A stretch of DNA of 23,725 nucleotides from JAQGJA01 sp965651535. Lineage in GTDB: Bacteria > Pseudomonadota > Alphaproteobacteria > Micavibrionales > SZUA-601. The stretch spans positions 1-23,725 of the forward strand of contig CBFGSX010000008.1 in the NCBI GenBank assembly GCA_965651535.1. Direction: 5' to 3'. A program made the translations under genes and the position numbers. The notes under the pieces are model-generated. The model ran no database searches. It saw nothing but the letters and a program-made list of their open reading frames with translations, and was not told where the DNA came from. Below, piece by piece: positions 7,622 through 15,421 of this stretch; positions within the stretch are counted from its first letter, which is position 1; every line of letters starts with the position of its first letter.

Positions 7622-9322
7622 ATGCTGACCGACCTGACCATTCAGGATGTGGTGATTATCGACCGGCTGTCGGTGCCGTTCGCGCGCGGTTTCGTGTCGC
7701 TGACGGGCGAGACGGGCGCGGGCAAGTCGATCATCCTCGACGCGCTGGGGCTGGCTCTGGGGTCGCGCGGCGAGGCTCGGCTGGTGCGCGCCGGATGCGA
7801 ACAGGCTGGCGTGACGGCAAGTTTTGAAATCGCCGACCGCAAGACGGAAAAAAAGCTCAAGGCAATCTTCGACGAAAACGATCTGCCCTTTGAACAGCCC
7901 GTCATTTTACGCCGCAGCCTGACCGCCGACGGGCGCAGCAAGGCCTTTGTCAACGACCATCCGGTGAGCATCGGCTTGCTGAAAAATCTGGGCGAGGCGC
8001 TGGTCGAGATTCACGGCCAGTTCGAGACGCAGAAACTGCTTGATCCGAAGACCCATCGCGCGGTTTTGGATGATTACGCGGGCTGCGACGCCGAAAGCGC
8101 GGCGGCGAAATCGGCATGGCACGCGTGGCGCGCCGCCGTCAAGATGCGCGACGCGCTGGCGCAGACTTTGGCGAATGCCGCGCGCGACCGCGAATATTGG
8201 GAACATATGGCCGCCGAATTGCGCGACCTTGCGCCGCAGCCGGGCGAAGAAGAGGCGCTGGCCGAAAGGCGCAGCCTGATGATGCACGCGGAAAAACTGC
8301 TCGCGGCGATGAACGAGGCCGAGCAACTTTTGACCCATGATGCGGGCATAAGGTCGAAACTGCATTCCGCGCTGGGCGCTCTGGAAAGGGTGCAGGACAA
8401 GATGCCCGAGGGTCTGGCCCCCGTGCTCGAGACGCTCAACAATGCGCTGATCCACAGCGACGAGGCGCTGGATCAGCTGGAATCGCTGGCCGACAAGATG
8501 CAATTCGACCGCAACGCGCAGAACGACACGGACGAACGCCTGTTCGCGCTGCGCGGGGCGGCGCGCAAATATCATTGCGCCGTGGCGGAATTGCCGGATG
8601 TGCTGGCGGAAACCGAAGCGAAGCTGAATGTGATCCAAGACCAGTCCCAGGCCAGCGCCAAGGCGGAAAAAGCCGTAGCCGAAACGCGCGCTTCTTATGT
8701 TGCCGCCGCCGAAAAACTGAGCGTCCGGCGCGTGGCCGCCGCCGCGAAGCTGGGCAAGGCGGTGATGGCCGAATTGACGCCGCTCAAACTGGACAAGGCG
8801 AATTTCACCGTTGCCGTCGAAGCAAAACCGGAAGAAAACTGGGGCGCGGACGGTATGGATAGCGTGGTTTTCCAAATCAGCACCAATCCCGGCACGCCGA
8901 TGGGGCCGCTGAACAAAATCGCTTCGGGCGGCGAGATGGCGCGTTTCATGCTGGCGCTCAAACTGGTGACGCAGGCTACGGGCGGCACGCCGGTGATGAT
9001 TTTCGACGAGGTCGATACGGGCGTGGGCGGCGCGGTGGCCGAGGCCATCGGCTTGCGCTTGCGCGCCTTGGGCGATGCGGCGCAGGTTCTGGCCGTCACC
9101 CATTCGCCGCAGGTTGCGGCCAAGGGCCACCAGCATCTGAAAATTTCCAAGACGGCGGATAAGAAATCCACGCGCACGAACGTGGCGGCCTTGGACGAGG
9201 CGGCACGCCTCGAGGAGATTGCGCGCATGTTGTCGGGCGAGAAAGTCACCGCCGAAGCCCGCGCCGCCGCCGCGCATCTGATGAACGCGTCGCCGAAACC
9301 CAAACGCAAAAAGGCGGCGTAG
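7622..9322 (+). CDS. recN: DNA repair protein RecN
   Basis: RecN is an SMC-like ATPase that acts early in double-strand break repair by holding DNA ends together. The 566-residue product has a Walker A motif GETGAGKS (29-36), a central coiled-coil region rich in Ala, Glu, Lys and Leu (about 160-390), the ABC signature SGGEMAR (from 435), and a Walker B strand VMIFDEVDTGVGG (458-470), followed by AVTHSPQVAA. The start at 7622 is preceded by GGAAGAG at 8-base spacing and gives MLTDLTIQDVVIIDRL, the family N-terminus; the frame is open 33 codons upstream but that part is unconserved. No LexA box was recognised upstream. Confidence 0.96.
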   Translation: MLTDLTIQDVVIIDRLSVPFARGFVSLTGETGAGKSIILDALGLALGSRGEARLVRAGCEQAGVTASFEIADRKTEKKLKAIFDENDLPFEQPVILRRSLTADGRSKAFVNDHPVSIGLLKNLGEALVEIHGQFETQKLLDPKTHRAVLDDYAGCDAESAAAKSAWHAWRAAVKMRDALAQTLANAARDREYWEHMAAELRDLAPQPGEEEALAERRSLMMHAEKLLAAMNEAEQLLTHDAGIRSKLHSALGALERVQDKMPEGLAPVLETLNNALIHSDEALDQLESLADKMQFDRNAQNDTDERLFALRGAARKYHCAVAELPDVLAETEAKLNVIQDQSQASAKAEKAVAETRASYVAAAEKLSVRRVAAAAKLGKAVMAELTPLKLDKANFTVAVEAKPEENWGADGMDSVVFQISTNPGTPMGPLNKIASGGEMARFMLALKLVTQATGGTPVMIFDEVDTGVGGAVAEAIGLRLRALGDAAQVLAVTHSPQVAAKGHQHLKISKTADKKSTRTNVAALDEAARLEEIARMLSGEKVTAEARAAAAHLMNASPKPKRKKAA

Positions 9323-9349
9323 GATGGCATTGGAATTGGATTATAAGTT

Positions 9350-9426
9350 GTCATTCCCGCCGAAGCAGGAATCCAGTTTTTATCGCGGAAATTGTGCCGC
9401 TGGATCCCCGTTTTCACGGGGATGAC
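9350..9426. repeat. REPIN-like paired hairpin, copy B
   Basis: The element begins GTCATTCCCGC..GAAGC.GGAATCC and ends GGATCCCCGTTTTCACGGGG-ATGAC. The hairpin arms are inverted copies with a spacer of about 25 bases. It is close in sequence to 23525-23593, sharing the left end GTCATTCCCGC, an internal GCTGGATCCCCG and the right end CGGGGATGAC. Its last bases run straight into the ligA ribosome site (GGAG, 9428-9431). Confidence 0.85.
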
Positions 9427-9437
9427 AGGAGCGGGTT

Positions 9438-11540
9438 ATGCAGGGAAATTTTCTGGAGCAAACGGATATCGGCGCGTTGCCGGTCGAAAAGATGACGGAA
9501 AAAGAGGCCGCCAAAGAAGTTGTGCGCCTGAGCTTTGAAATCCGCCATCACGACGCGCTTTATTACGAACAGGACAAGCCGAGCATTTCCGATGCCGCCT
9601 ATGACCTGTTGAAACAGCGCCTGGAGGCGATCGAGGCGCGTTTCCCCAAGCTTCTTAAAAAAGACAGCCCCACGCAGAAAGTCGGCGGCAAGGCGGCGGA
9701 GAAGTTCAAAAAATTCCAGCACGCCGTTCCGATGCTGTCGCTGGGGAATATTTTTTCGGACGAAGACCTGCGGGATTTCATCGAAAAACTGCAACGGTTT
9801 TTGAAAACGGACGACGACATCGCCATCGTCGCCGAGCCGAAGATCGACGGGCTGGCGGTGGCTTTGCATTACAAGGGCGGAAAGTTCGCGGCGGCTGCGA
9901 CGCGCGGCGACGGAACGGTGGGCGAGGATGTAACGCTGAACGTGTCCACCATTCGCAATATCCCCAAAAGCCTCCGCGGCAAGTTCCCCGAGACCATCGA
10001 AATTCGCGGCGAGGTCTATATGGATAAGGCGGATTTCGAGAAGCTGAACGCGGCGCGCGAAGCGGTGGGCGAGGAACGCTTTGCCAATCCGCGCAACGCG
10101 GCGGCAGGTTCCTTGCGCCAGCTGGATTCATCGATTACGGCGTCGCGCCCGCTGAAATTTCTCGGCTATGGTTTGGGCCTGGGCGCGGAGGGTGTCGGCG
10201 TGAAAACGCAATGGGAATTGCGCGAAAAATTGCGCGCATGGGGTTTTGCGACCAACGAGCCCGCGCAGCTTTGCAAAAATGAAAAGGAATTGCTGGAATA
10301 TCATGCCGACCGCCTGACGCAGCGCCACGCCATGGCGTATGAGATCGACGGGCTGGTCTATAAGGTCAACCGTTTCGATTTTCAGGAGCGTCTGGGCTTT
10401 GTGGCGCGCGCGCCGCGCTGGGCGACGGCGCATAAATTCCCTGCCGAGCTGGCGCAGACGGTCTTGGAAAAGATTACCATTCAGGTGGGCCGGACGGGCG
10501 TGCTGACTCCGGTGGCGAATTTGAAACCCGTCTCGGTGGCGGGGGTGATCGTTTCGCGCGCCACGCTGCACAATGCCGACGAGATCGCGCGCAAGGATAT
10601 CCGTGAAGGCGACACGGTGGTGTTGCAGCGCGCGGGTGACGTGATCCCGCAGATATTGAAAATTGTCGAAGAATCGCGGCCCAAAAATTCAAAAAAATTT
10701 ACATTCCCCGAAACCTGTCCCGAATGCGGCAGCCATGTGATGCGCAAGGAGGGCGAGGTGGCCATTCGCTGCACGGGCGGGCTGGTCTGTCCGGCGCAGG
10801 CGGTGGAAAGCCTGCGGCATTTTGTCAGCCGCAACGCGCTGAACATCGAAGGGCTTGGCGAAAAGATCGTACGCGAGTTCTTTGATCTGGGCTGGGTGAA
10901 AAAGCCCGGCGATATTTTCACGCTGAAGAAACACGCGGACGAACTGAAAACCCGCGAAGGCTGGGGCGAGAAATCCGTCGCCAATCTGCTCGAGGCCATC
11001 GACAAGGCGCGCGCGATTTCCTTTGACCGATTCATTTTTGCTTTGGGCATCCGTCAGGTCGGCGAGGCGACGGCGAAAAAACTGGCGCTGTTTTACGGCG
11101 ACGCGGCGGCGCTGCTCGAGGGCATGAAGGCGAAAACCGCCCAAGCCGATCTGACCGCCATCGAGGATATCGGCCCCGCCGTCGCGCAGGATATTCTGGA
11201 ATTTTTTGCCGAGCCGCATAACCGCGACGAGGTGAAAAAGCTGGCGACGCTGCTGGATATCCGCCCCTATGAGGGCGCAGGCGGTGCGCAGACGGCGCTG
11301 ACGGGAAAGGTCATGGTCTTTACCGGCACGTTGGAAAAAATGGGCCGCGCCGAAGCCAAGGCCACCGCCGAGCGCCTCGGCGCCAAGGTGTCCGGCTCGG
11401 TGTCGAAGAAAACCGATTACGTCGTGGCGGGCAGCGACGCGGGCAGCAAGCTCAAAGACGCGCAGGCTTTGGGCGTGACGGTCTTGTCCGAAGACGAGTG
11501 GCTTAACATGGTCTTGGAATCTACGGCCCGCGTTCAATAA
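9438..11540 (+). CDS. ligA: NAD-dependent DNA ligase LigA
   Basis: LigA seals nicks in replication and repair using NAD+. The 700-residue product is full length. Domain Ia has the NMN-binding YYEQDKPSISDAAYDLL (42-58). The adenylation domain has the nucleophile K135 in AEPKIDGLAVA, with NPRNAAAGSLRQLD downstream. An OB fold carries GRTGVLTPVA, and a zinc finger uses C427, C430, C445 and C451. HhH repeats follow, with a C-terminal BRCT domain at about 622-700 (LTGKVMVFTGTLEKMGRAEAKA). GGAG at 9428-9431 supports the ATG. The last 20 bases overlap the end of the convergent gene at 11521. Confidence 0.97.
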   Translation: MQGNFLEQTDIGALPVEKMTEKEAAKEVVRLSFEIRHHDALYYEQDKPSISDAAYDLLKQRLEAIEARFPKLLKKDSPTQKVGGKAAEKFKKFQHAVPMLSLGNIFSDEDLRDFIEKLQRFLKTDDDIAIVAEPKIDGLAVALHYKGGKFAAAATRGDGTVGEDVTLNVSTIRNIPKSLRGKFPETIEIRGEVYMDKADFEKLNAAREAVGEERFANPRNAAAGSLRQLDSSITASRPLKFLGYGLGLGAEGVGVKTQWELREKLRAWGFATNEPAQLCKNEKELLEYHADRLTQRHAMAYEIDGLVYKVNRFDFQERLGFVARAPRWATAHKFPAELAQTVLEKITIQVGRTGVLTPVANLKPVSVAGVIVSRATLHNADEIARKDIREGDTVVLQRAGDVIPQILKIVEESRPKNSKKFTFPETCPECGSHVMRKEGEVAIRCTGGLVCPAQAVESLRHFVSRNALNIEGLGEKIVREFFDLGWVKKPGDIFTLKKHADELKTREGWGEKSVANLLEAIDKARAISFDRFIFALGIRQVGEATAKKLALFYGDAAALLEGMKAKTAQADLTAIEDIGPAVAQDILEFFAEPHNRDEVKKLATLLDIRPYEGAGGAQTALTGKVMVFTGTLEKMGRAEAKATAERLGAKVSGSVSKKTDYVVAGSDAGSKLKDAQALGVTVLSEDEWLNMVLESTARVQ

Positions 11541-12591
11541 TCAGTAAGGTGGCGTCGTCTTTTCCGTCAGCGGCACTGGCCATGATTTTTTTTTCGGCTT
11601 CATCCGTCGATAGCGCCGCTGAGTCGCGCAGAAGATCGGCATCGATCCTTACCCCGTCTGTATGCAGGATCAGCCTGTCGCCTTTCTCAAGCCTGAGGGT
11701 GGCATCGGCATAGGGAATATTTGCCATCAATCCGGGCATCGGCCCGCGCAGCGTTATGGATGTCGCACCGCCCCGACGGCACAACCATGCCGCCGGATGG
11801 CCTGCGCTGGCCAGTGTCATCGGCCCTTCATAGGGGATATGCAGCGCCAGACAGGTGAATAGCCAGCGTTTGAGAAACGCATTCTCCGACACAGCGCAGT
11901 TCAATATCTCAAGCAAATCCGCCGCGCTGGCGGGGTGCATATGCTGCTTGAACGCCAGCACCGTGCCGTAAAGATAGCCGATATAGGCGTGAAGAAAGAA
12001 CTTGGCCGGTGCGCCATGCCCGACCACGTCGCCGATCAGCACATAGTCGCCGTCCGGGCCTTCGAGATGAAAAACAAAATCGCCGCCGCCTGCGCTCATT
12101 TCCTGATAGGACAGGTGCAGGTTGTAATGGCCGATGGTCGCAGGCACTTCGGGGTGCAGAGGCTCGGTGATCTCGCGGTCAAGCCGTAGCGCGATGTCCT
12201 TTTTGATCTGGCGGCTGCGCGTCAGCACGCGTTCGACCGTCCCCAGCAATGTCTCGGCGCGGATAGGCTTTTCAAGAAAGTCGTCGATCCCGAGCAGAGC
12301 GGCGTCGCTTTTGGTTTTGCCGTCGGAGGCGCCGGACAGGAAGATGAACGGACAGCCGATCAGCGCCTCGCGGTTCTGGACGGCGCGGCGCAGATCCATA
12401 CCGTTACCGTCGTTCAGATACATATCGCTGAGGATCAGGTCGGGGGTGTAGCCCGCCCCGCCCAACTCGCGCAGCGCGTCGCCATAACCGTCGCAGCGGC
12501 GCACCTCATAGTCGCGTTCGAGCATCCGGCTGAGGATCAGGCGCTGGGTCGGGTCGTCCTCGACCAGAAGGATATGGGGTTTTTCGGCCAT
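11521..12591 (-). CDS. Response regulator with PP2C-type (SpoIIE/RsbU) phosphatase domain
   Basis: The 356-residue protein has an N-terminal receiver domain (about 5-125) with the acidic pair D12-D13, phosphoacceptor D56 (LILSDMYL), a Ser in FLSGAS and K108 (FLEKPI). A PP2C-like SpoIIE domain follows (about 155-355). Its metal-binding aspartates are visible at D171 (GGGDFVF), D188 (GDVVGHGAPA), in ILHTDGV and in the final DDATLLI, and ASAGHPAAWL is the typical core strand. Such proteins usually dephosphorylate a STAS-domain anti-sigma antagonist when their receiver is phosphorylated. A fitting kinase/STAS pair lies at 20063-20889. It lies 70 bases downstream of the YcbK-like gene on the same strand and converges on ligA. 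Domain assignment is confident; the partner is inferred. Confidence 0.9.
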   Translation of the reverse strand: MAEKPHILLVEDDPTQRLILSRMLERDYEVRRCDGYGDALRELGGAGYTPDLILSDMYLNDGNGMDLRRAVQNREALIGCPFIFLSGASDGKTKSDAALLGIDDFLEKPIRAETLLGTVERVLTRSRQIKKDIALRLDREITEPLHPEVPATIGHYNLHLSYQEMSAGGGDFVFHLEGPDGDYVLIGDVVGHGAPAKFFLHAYIGYLYGTVLAFKQHMHPASAADLLEILNCAVSENAFLKRWLFTCLALHIPYEGPMTLASAGHPAAWLCRRGGATSITLRGPMPGLMANIPYADATLRLEKGDRLILHTDGVRIDADLLRDSAALSTDEAEKKIMASAADGKDDATLLIIERGP

Positions 12592-12661
12592 TACGGCCTT
12601 AGTTTACGGGAACGGTATTATGAAATAATGTGCCGGACGGCATACGATTGTGTCTAAAGTG

Positions 12662-13255
12662 CTACCAGCTGCGGATCGGGCCGGTATCCACATGCACGAA
12701 GCGCGAGCGCGGGTAATACCCGACCCCGCCCATGGCCAAAACTTTGGCGACATCGCGGATGGCGCGCGTGTCGATGCCGGGGATACGGACATCCACGGCC
12801 TGGCCTTTGACATGGAAGCTGTTTTTGGCAGCCCCCGCGCGGCGGCGCAGCATGGCATTGGTGCGCGGCGTGCGATAACCCGAGATGACCTCGATCTCGC
12901 GCTTGTCGAAGACGCATTGCATATCGTGCAACAGGGTCAATAGCCGTGGATCCATCCAATGCGTCGCGTTGGCGTGATGGTCGCGCAGGAAATGGCAGAG
13001 CTGGTTGAAGCTTTGGCGGTTGTATTGACCATGCGCGTAAAAAACGGTCTGGATGCGTTCGCGCGTGTTGGGATTATAGAGCATGACGTCGCGCGCCTCG
13101 CCGACCCAGTGGATGCGGGCCGGTGGGTTGCCCGAGGCGGCCAGCGTTCGGCCGGGCAGGGTGGTGACAAGTCCTGCGCCTGCGGCGACAAGGCCCAAGC
13201 CCCTCAGGAAGCCCCTGCGGGAGACGATGGCATCGGCGGTCGGCGTTTCAGACAT
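12662..13255 (-). CDS. YcbK/DUF882 family protein (peptidase M15-like), Tat-exported
   Basis: The N-terminus carries a twin-arginine signal (SRRGFL, residues 12-17) and a hydrophobic stretch with a likely cleavage near Ala39-Ala40. The rest matches the DUF882/YcbK family, related to zinc D,D-peptidases of the M15 group: SGYRTPRTN, then SFHVKGQAVD with H148 and D155, and FVHVDTG with H188, which together form the expected zinc site. It probably acts on peptidoglycan in the periplasm, but no member's substrate can be read from the sequence. Length (197) is typical. It is divergent from the Sel1-repeat gene, with 101 bases between. Confidence 0.88.
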   Translation of the reverse strand: MSETPTADAIVSRRGFLRGLGLVAAGAGLVTTLPGRTLAASGNPPARIHWVGEARDVMLYNPNTRERIQTVFYAHGQYNRQSFNQLCHFLRDHHANATHWMDPRLLTLLHDMQCVFDKREIEVISGYRTPRTNAMLRRRAGAAKNSFHVKGQAVDVRIPGIDTRAIRDVAKVLAMGGVGYYPRSRFVHVDTGPIRSW

Positions 13256-13356
13256 GATTAAGAATTCAATTTACGCAAAATTGTGATACAATCAACCTCC
13301 CTATTATTCGCAGCGGGGGCAAAGAATCCGTTAAATTTCCGAGAGGAGCGCAAGCG

Positions 13357-13941
13357 ATGGGCCTGATTAAATTCCTGTTTTGGCTGGCGGTGCTCGCGGC
13401 GGTTCTGGGCGGCGGCTGGTGGTTTGTGACTACGCCGCAGCCGATGCGTTTCGACACCAAGACGGCGTATCTGCGCGACACGGCTGTGTTCGAGTGGCAG
13501 CGTTTCCGCGACGCAGAAAAGGGCGCCCGTAACCCCAAGGCCGAATTCTCCCATTGGAAGGTTTTGGCCGATGGCGGCAATATCGCTGCCGGACTTCACG
13601 TGGTCGAGACTCTGTTCCAGATCGCGTCGAACGACCCGCGCGCTTATGGTCTGGCATTGAATTATGCGCGGCCCCTGGCCGATCGCGGCATCCCCAGGGC
13701 GCAAAACGCATTAGGAGTGATGCTGCTGCGTGGATTGGGCGGGCTGAAAACAGACAAGGTCGAGGCCTATAAATGGTTCCGGTTGGCGGCGGATCGCGGC
13801 GATGACCGCGCCTATGAGAACCGGATGCGTCTGGCCCACGAGATGAGCAGCGCCGAGGTGCTCGAAGGCGAACATCGCGCCAATGCATGGGTGCTGGATC
13901 ATACGCGGCCCAAAGCCGCATCGCTTCTTACTTCACCGTAA
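13357..13941 (+). CDS. Membrane-anchored Sel1-like repeat protein
   Basis: A 194-residue protein with an N-terminal hydrophobic helix (about residues 4-24), then a soluble part containing at least one recognisable Sel1-like repeat (AQNALGVMLLRGLGGLKTDKVEAYKWFRLAAD, given here only as residues about 115-147). A degenerate earlier repeat (about 70-110) is likely. Sel1 repeats are protein-binding helical pairs; no specific role can be assigned. AGAGGAG (13342-13348) gives a good ribosome site 8 bases before the ATG. The 3' end overlaps the convergent D,D-carboxypeptidase gene by 14 bases. Confidence 0.8.
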   Translation: MGLIKFLFWLAVLAAVLGGGWWFVTTPQPMRFDTKTAYLRDTAVFEWQRFRDAEKGARNPKAEFSHWKVLADGGNIAAGLHVVETLFQIASNDPRAYGLALNYARPLADRGIPRAQNALGVMLLRGLGGLKTDKVEAYKWFRLAADRGDDRAYENRMRLAHEMSSAEVLEGEHRANAWVLDHTRPKAASLLTSP

Positions 13942-15199
13942 AAGCCATGCACTCGTCCAGCTCGGCACAGGCCTTGGCGGCGGATTGCGCCGACAGGCCG
14001 AGGAAACGGGCGCGATAGACGGTACCGTTATGCGTGCGCGTGGGAACGACAAGGGCACGCGGCGGTTGGCCCTGGGTAACCAAGGGGCCGAGCTTCGTCT
14101 TGGCAGCTTGCAGCGCTTTGAGACCCAAAGCCGCAGAGCCGAAGGCACCGACTTGAATCCCCCAATTCGTCGGCCCGGTCACATAGGGTTGTGTCGTCGC
14201 AGCCTGTGCCGGAGCGGTCAGAGGCCGGACGGCGCCGGGGTCGGCTTGCGTTGCTGCCGTTTGCGTCGGTTGAGGCTGGATCGTCTGCGCAGGCAAAGAA
14301 GCGACCTGAACGGGCTGGCGTTCGCGGCCCAGAGCTGTAAAACCGGTATTCATTAAAGTGGCGACATGTTGGTCGCGCGAAGCGGCGGTGCGCCCACCGA
14401 ACACGATCGTGATGATGCGGCGGTTATTCTGCACGGCCGAGGCCGCAAGGTTAAAGCCCGAAGCAATGGTATAGCCCGTCTTCAGTCCATCCATGCCGGG
14501 AAAGCGCTGCATCAGGCGGTTGTGGCTCTGGATGGTCTGGCCTTTATAGGTGAAACGCTCGGTCTTGAAGAAGTGGTAATGCTGCGGGAAATACTGCATC
14601 AGCGCGCGGGCGAGGATGGCCATGTCGCGGGCGGTGGATTTCTGCGCCGGATTGGGCAGGCCATGCGGGTTGCGGAAATGGGTGTTGCGCATTCCCAAAG
14701 AGGCCGCGCGTTCGTTCATCATGCGCGCAAAGCCCGCTTCCGAGCCGCCGATCGTTTCGGCCATGGCGACGGCGACATCGTTGGCCGAGCGCGTGACAAG
14801 GGCCAAAATCGCCTGCTTGACGGTGATCCGCTCGCCGACCTTGAGGCCCAGCTTGGAAGGCTGCTGGTTGACGGCGCGTCGCGAGACGGTGAGGTATTTG
14901 TCCATATGCAGACGGCCGCTCTCGAGAGCCTCGAAAGTCAGAAACAGCGTCATCATCTTGGTCAAAGAGGCGGGATACAAGGACTTGTCCGCATGACGTT
15001 CGTGCAGAACTTTACCGCTTTGCGCATCAATGGTGATGGCGGCATAGCGCGGGTTGGGTTTCACGGCGCGGCGGCTCGGGGCTGCGTCGGCAGCAGCGGC
15101 AAAAAGAATCGACAGCGCGAAGGCAATAACCGCGATGCGTCTAAAGCGTGTTTTTTTTGTCACAGCGTAGCTCATTTGAAAAAAAGTCGTCCCCCACAT
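13928..15199 (-). CDS. D-alanyl-D-alanine carboxypeptidase with C-terminal SPOR domain
   Basis: This is a low-molecular-weight penicillin-binding protein (peptidase S11) that removes the terminal D-Ala from peptidoglycan stems in the periplasm. Using the ATG at 15199 (GAGGA just upstream), the signal peptide helix is at about 22-38. The three active-site motifs are S78-L-T-K81, S138-A-N140 and K240-T-G242. A Pro/Gln/Ala-rich linker leads to a SPOR domain (about 345-423: NWGIQVGAFGS ... YRARFLGLS), which binds denuded septal glycan and suggests recruitment to the division site. The frame is open to 15298. Another candidate ATG at 15175 leaves a shorter signal peptide but has no ribosome site. 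The fusion of S11 with SPOR is known in alphaproteobacteria. A run of eight As lies in the signal-peptide coding region. Confidence 0.92.
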   Translation of the reverse strand: MWGTTFFQMSYAVTKKTRFRRIAVIAFALSILFAAAADAAPSRRAVKPNPRYAAITIDAQSGKVLHERHADKSLYPASLTKMMTLFLTFEALESGRLHMDKYLTVSRRAVNQQPSKLGLKVGERITVKQAILALVTRSANDVAVAMAETIGGSEAGFARMMNERAASLGMRNTHFRNPHGLPNPAQKSTARDMAILARALMQYFPQHYHFFKTERFTYKGQTIQSHNRLMQRFPGMDGLKTGYTIASGFNLAASAVQNNRRIITIVFGGRTAASRDQHVATLMNTGFTALGRERQPVQVASLPAQTIQPQPTQTAATQADPGAVRPLTAPAQAATTQPYVTGPTNWGIQVGAFGSAALGLKALQAAKTKLGPLVTQGQPPRALVVPTRTHNGTVYRARFLGLSAQSAAKACAELDECMAFTVK

Positions 15200-15409
15200 G
15201 ATCCTCGTTTTTTCCGTTACACCAGAGAAACGCATCCTGCGCAAGAGCCAATGTTTTATTGCATGTGCGCATCTTTTATCCTGTGTGAATGGTATCACGG
15301 AAACGATAACAAAGCAAAAACATCAGGGACATGATTGGCTATTTTTACTTGTTTTTTAGATTTTGCTGTGCATAACCTGAAGTTGCGGTAGTAATTTCTC
15401 ACCTCTCTC

Positions 15410-15415
15410 AAGGAG
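15410..15415 (+). promoter_or_regulatory. Strong ribosome-binding site of the phasin-like gene
   Basis: AAGGAG lies 6 bases before the ATG at 15422, the best Shine-Dalgarno match in the window. The preceding A/T-rich region from 15300 is the likely promoter area, but I could not fix -35 and -10 boxes. The 222 bases between the divergent carboxypeptidase and this gene hold no other feature I can support. Confidence 0.7.
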
Positions 15416-15421
15416 ATACAA

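Noticed and set aside
7907..9277. 456-codon open frame on the minus strand opposite recN
   Set aside because: It is a mirror of GC-rich codon use in recN, which has all its ABC ATPase motifs. The antisense product is Arg/His/Gln-rich with no recognisable motif.
15151..15160. Run of eight Ts (As on the coding strand) in the carboxypeptidase signal-peptide region as a phase-variation tract
   Set aside because: Eight bases is short, and similar runs occur at 11586 and elsewhere; there is no sign of a frameshifted form.
14366..15334. 322-codon open frame on the plus strand opposite the D,D-carboxypeptidase gene
   Set aside because: The opposite strand encodes SLTK, SAN and KTG motifs and a SPOR domain. 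The antisense frame has no family resemblance.
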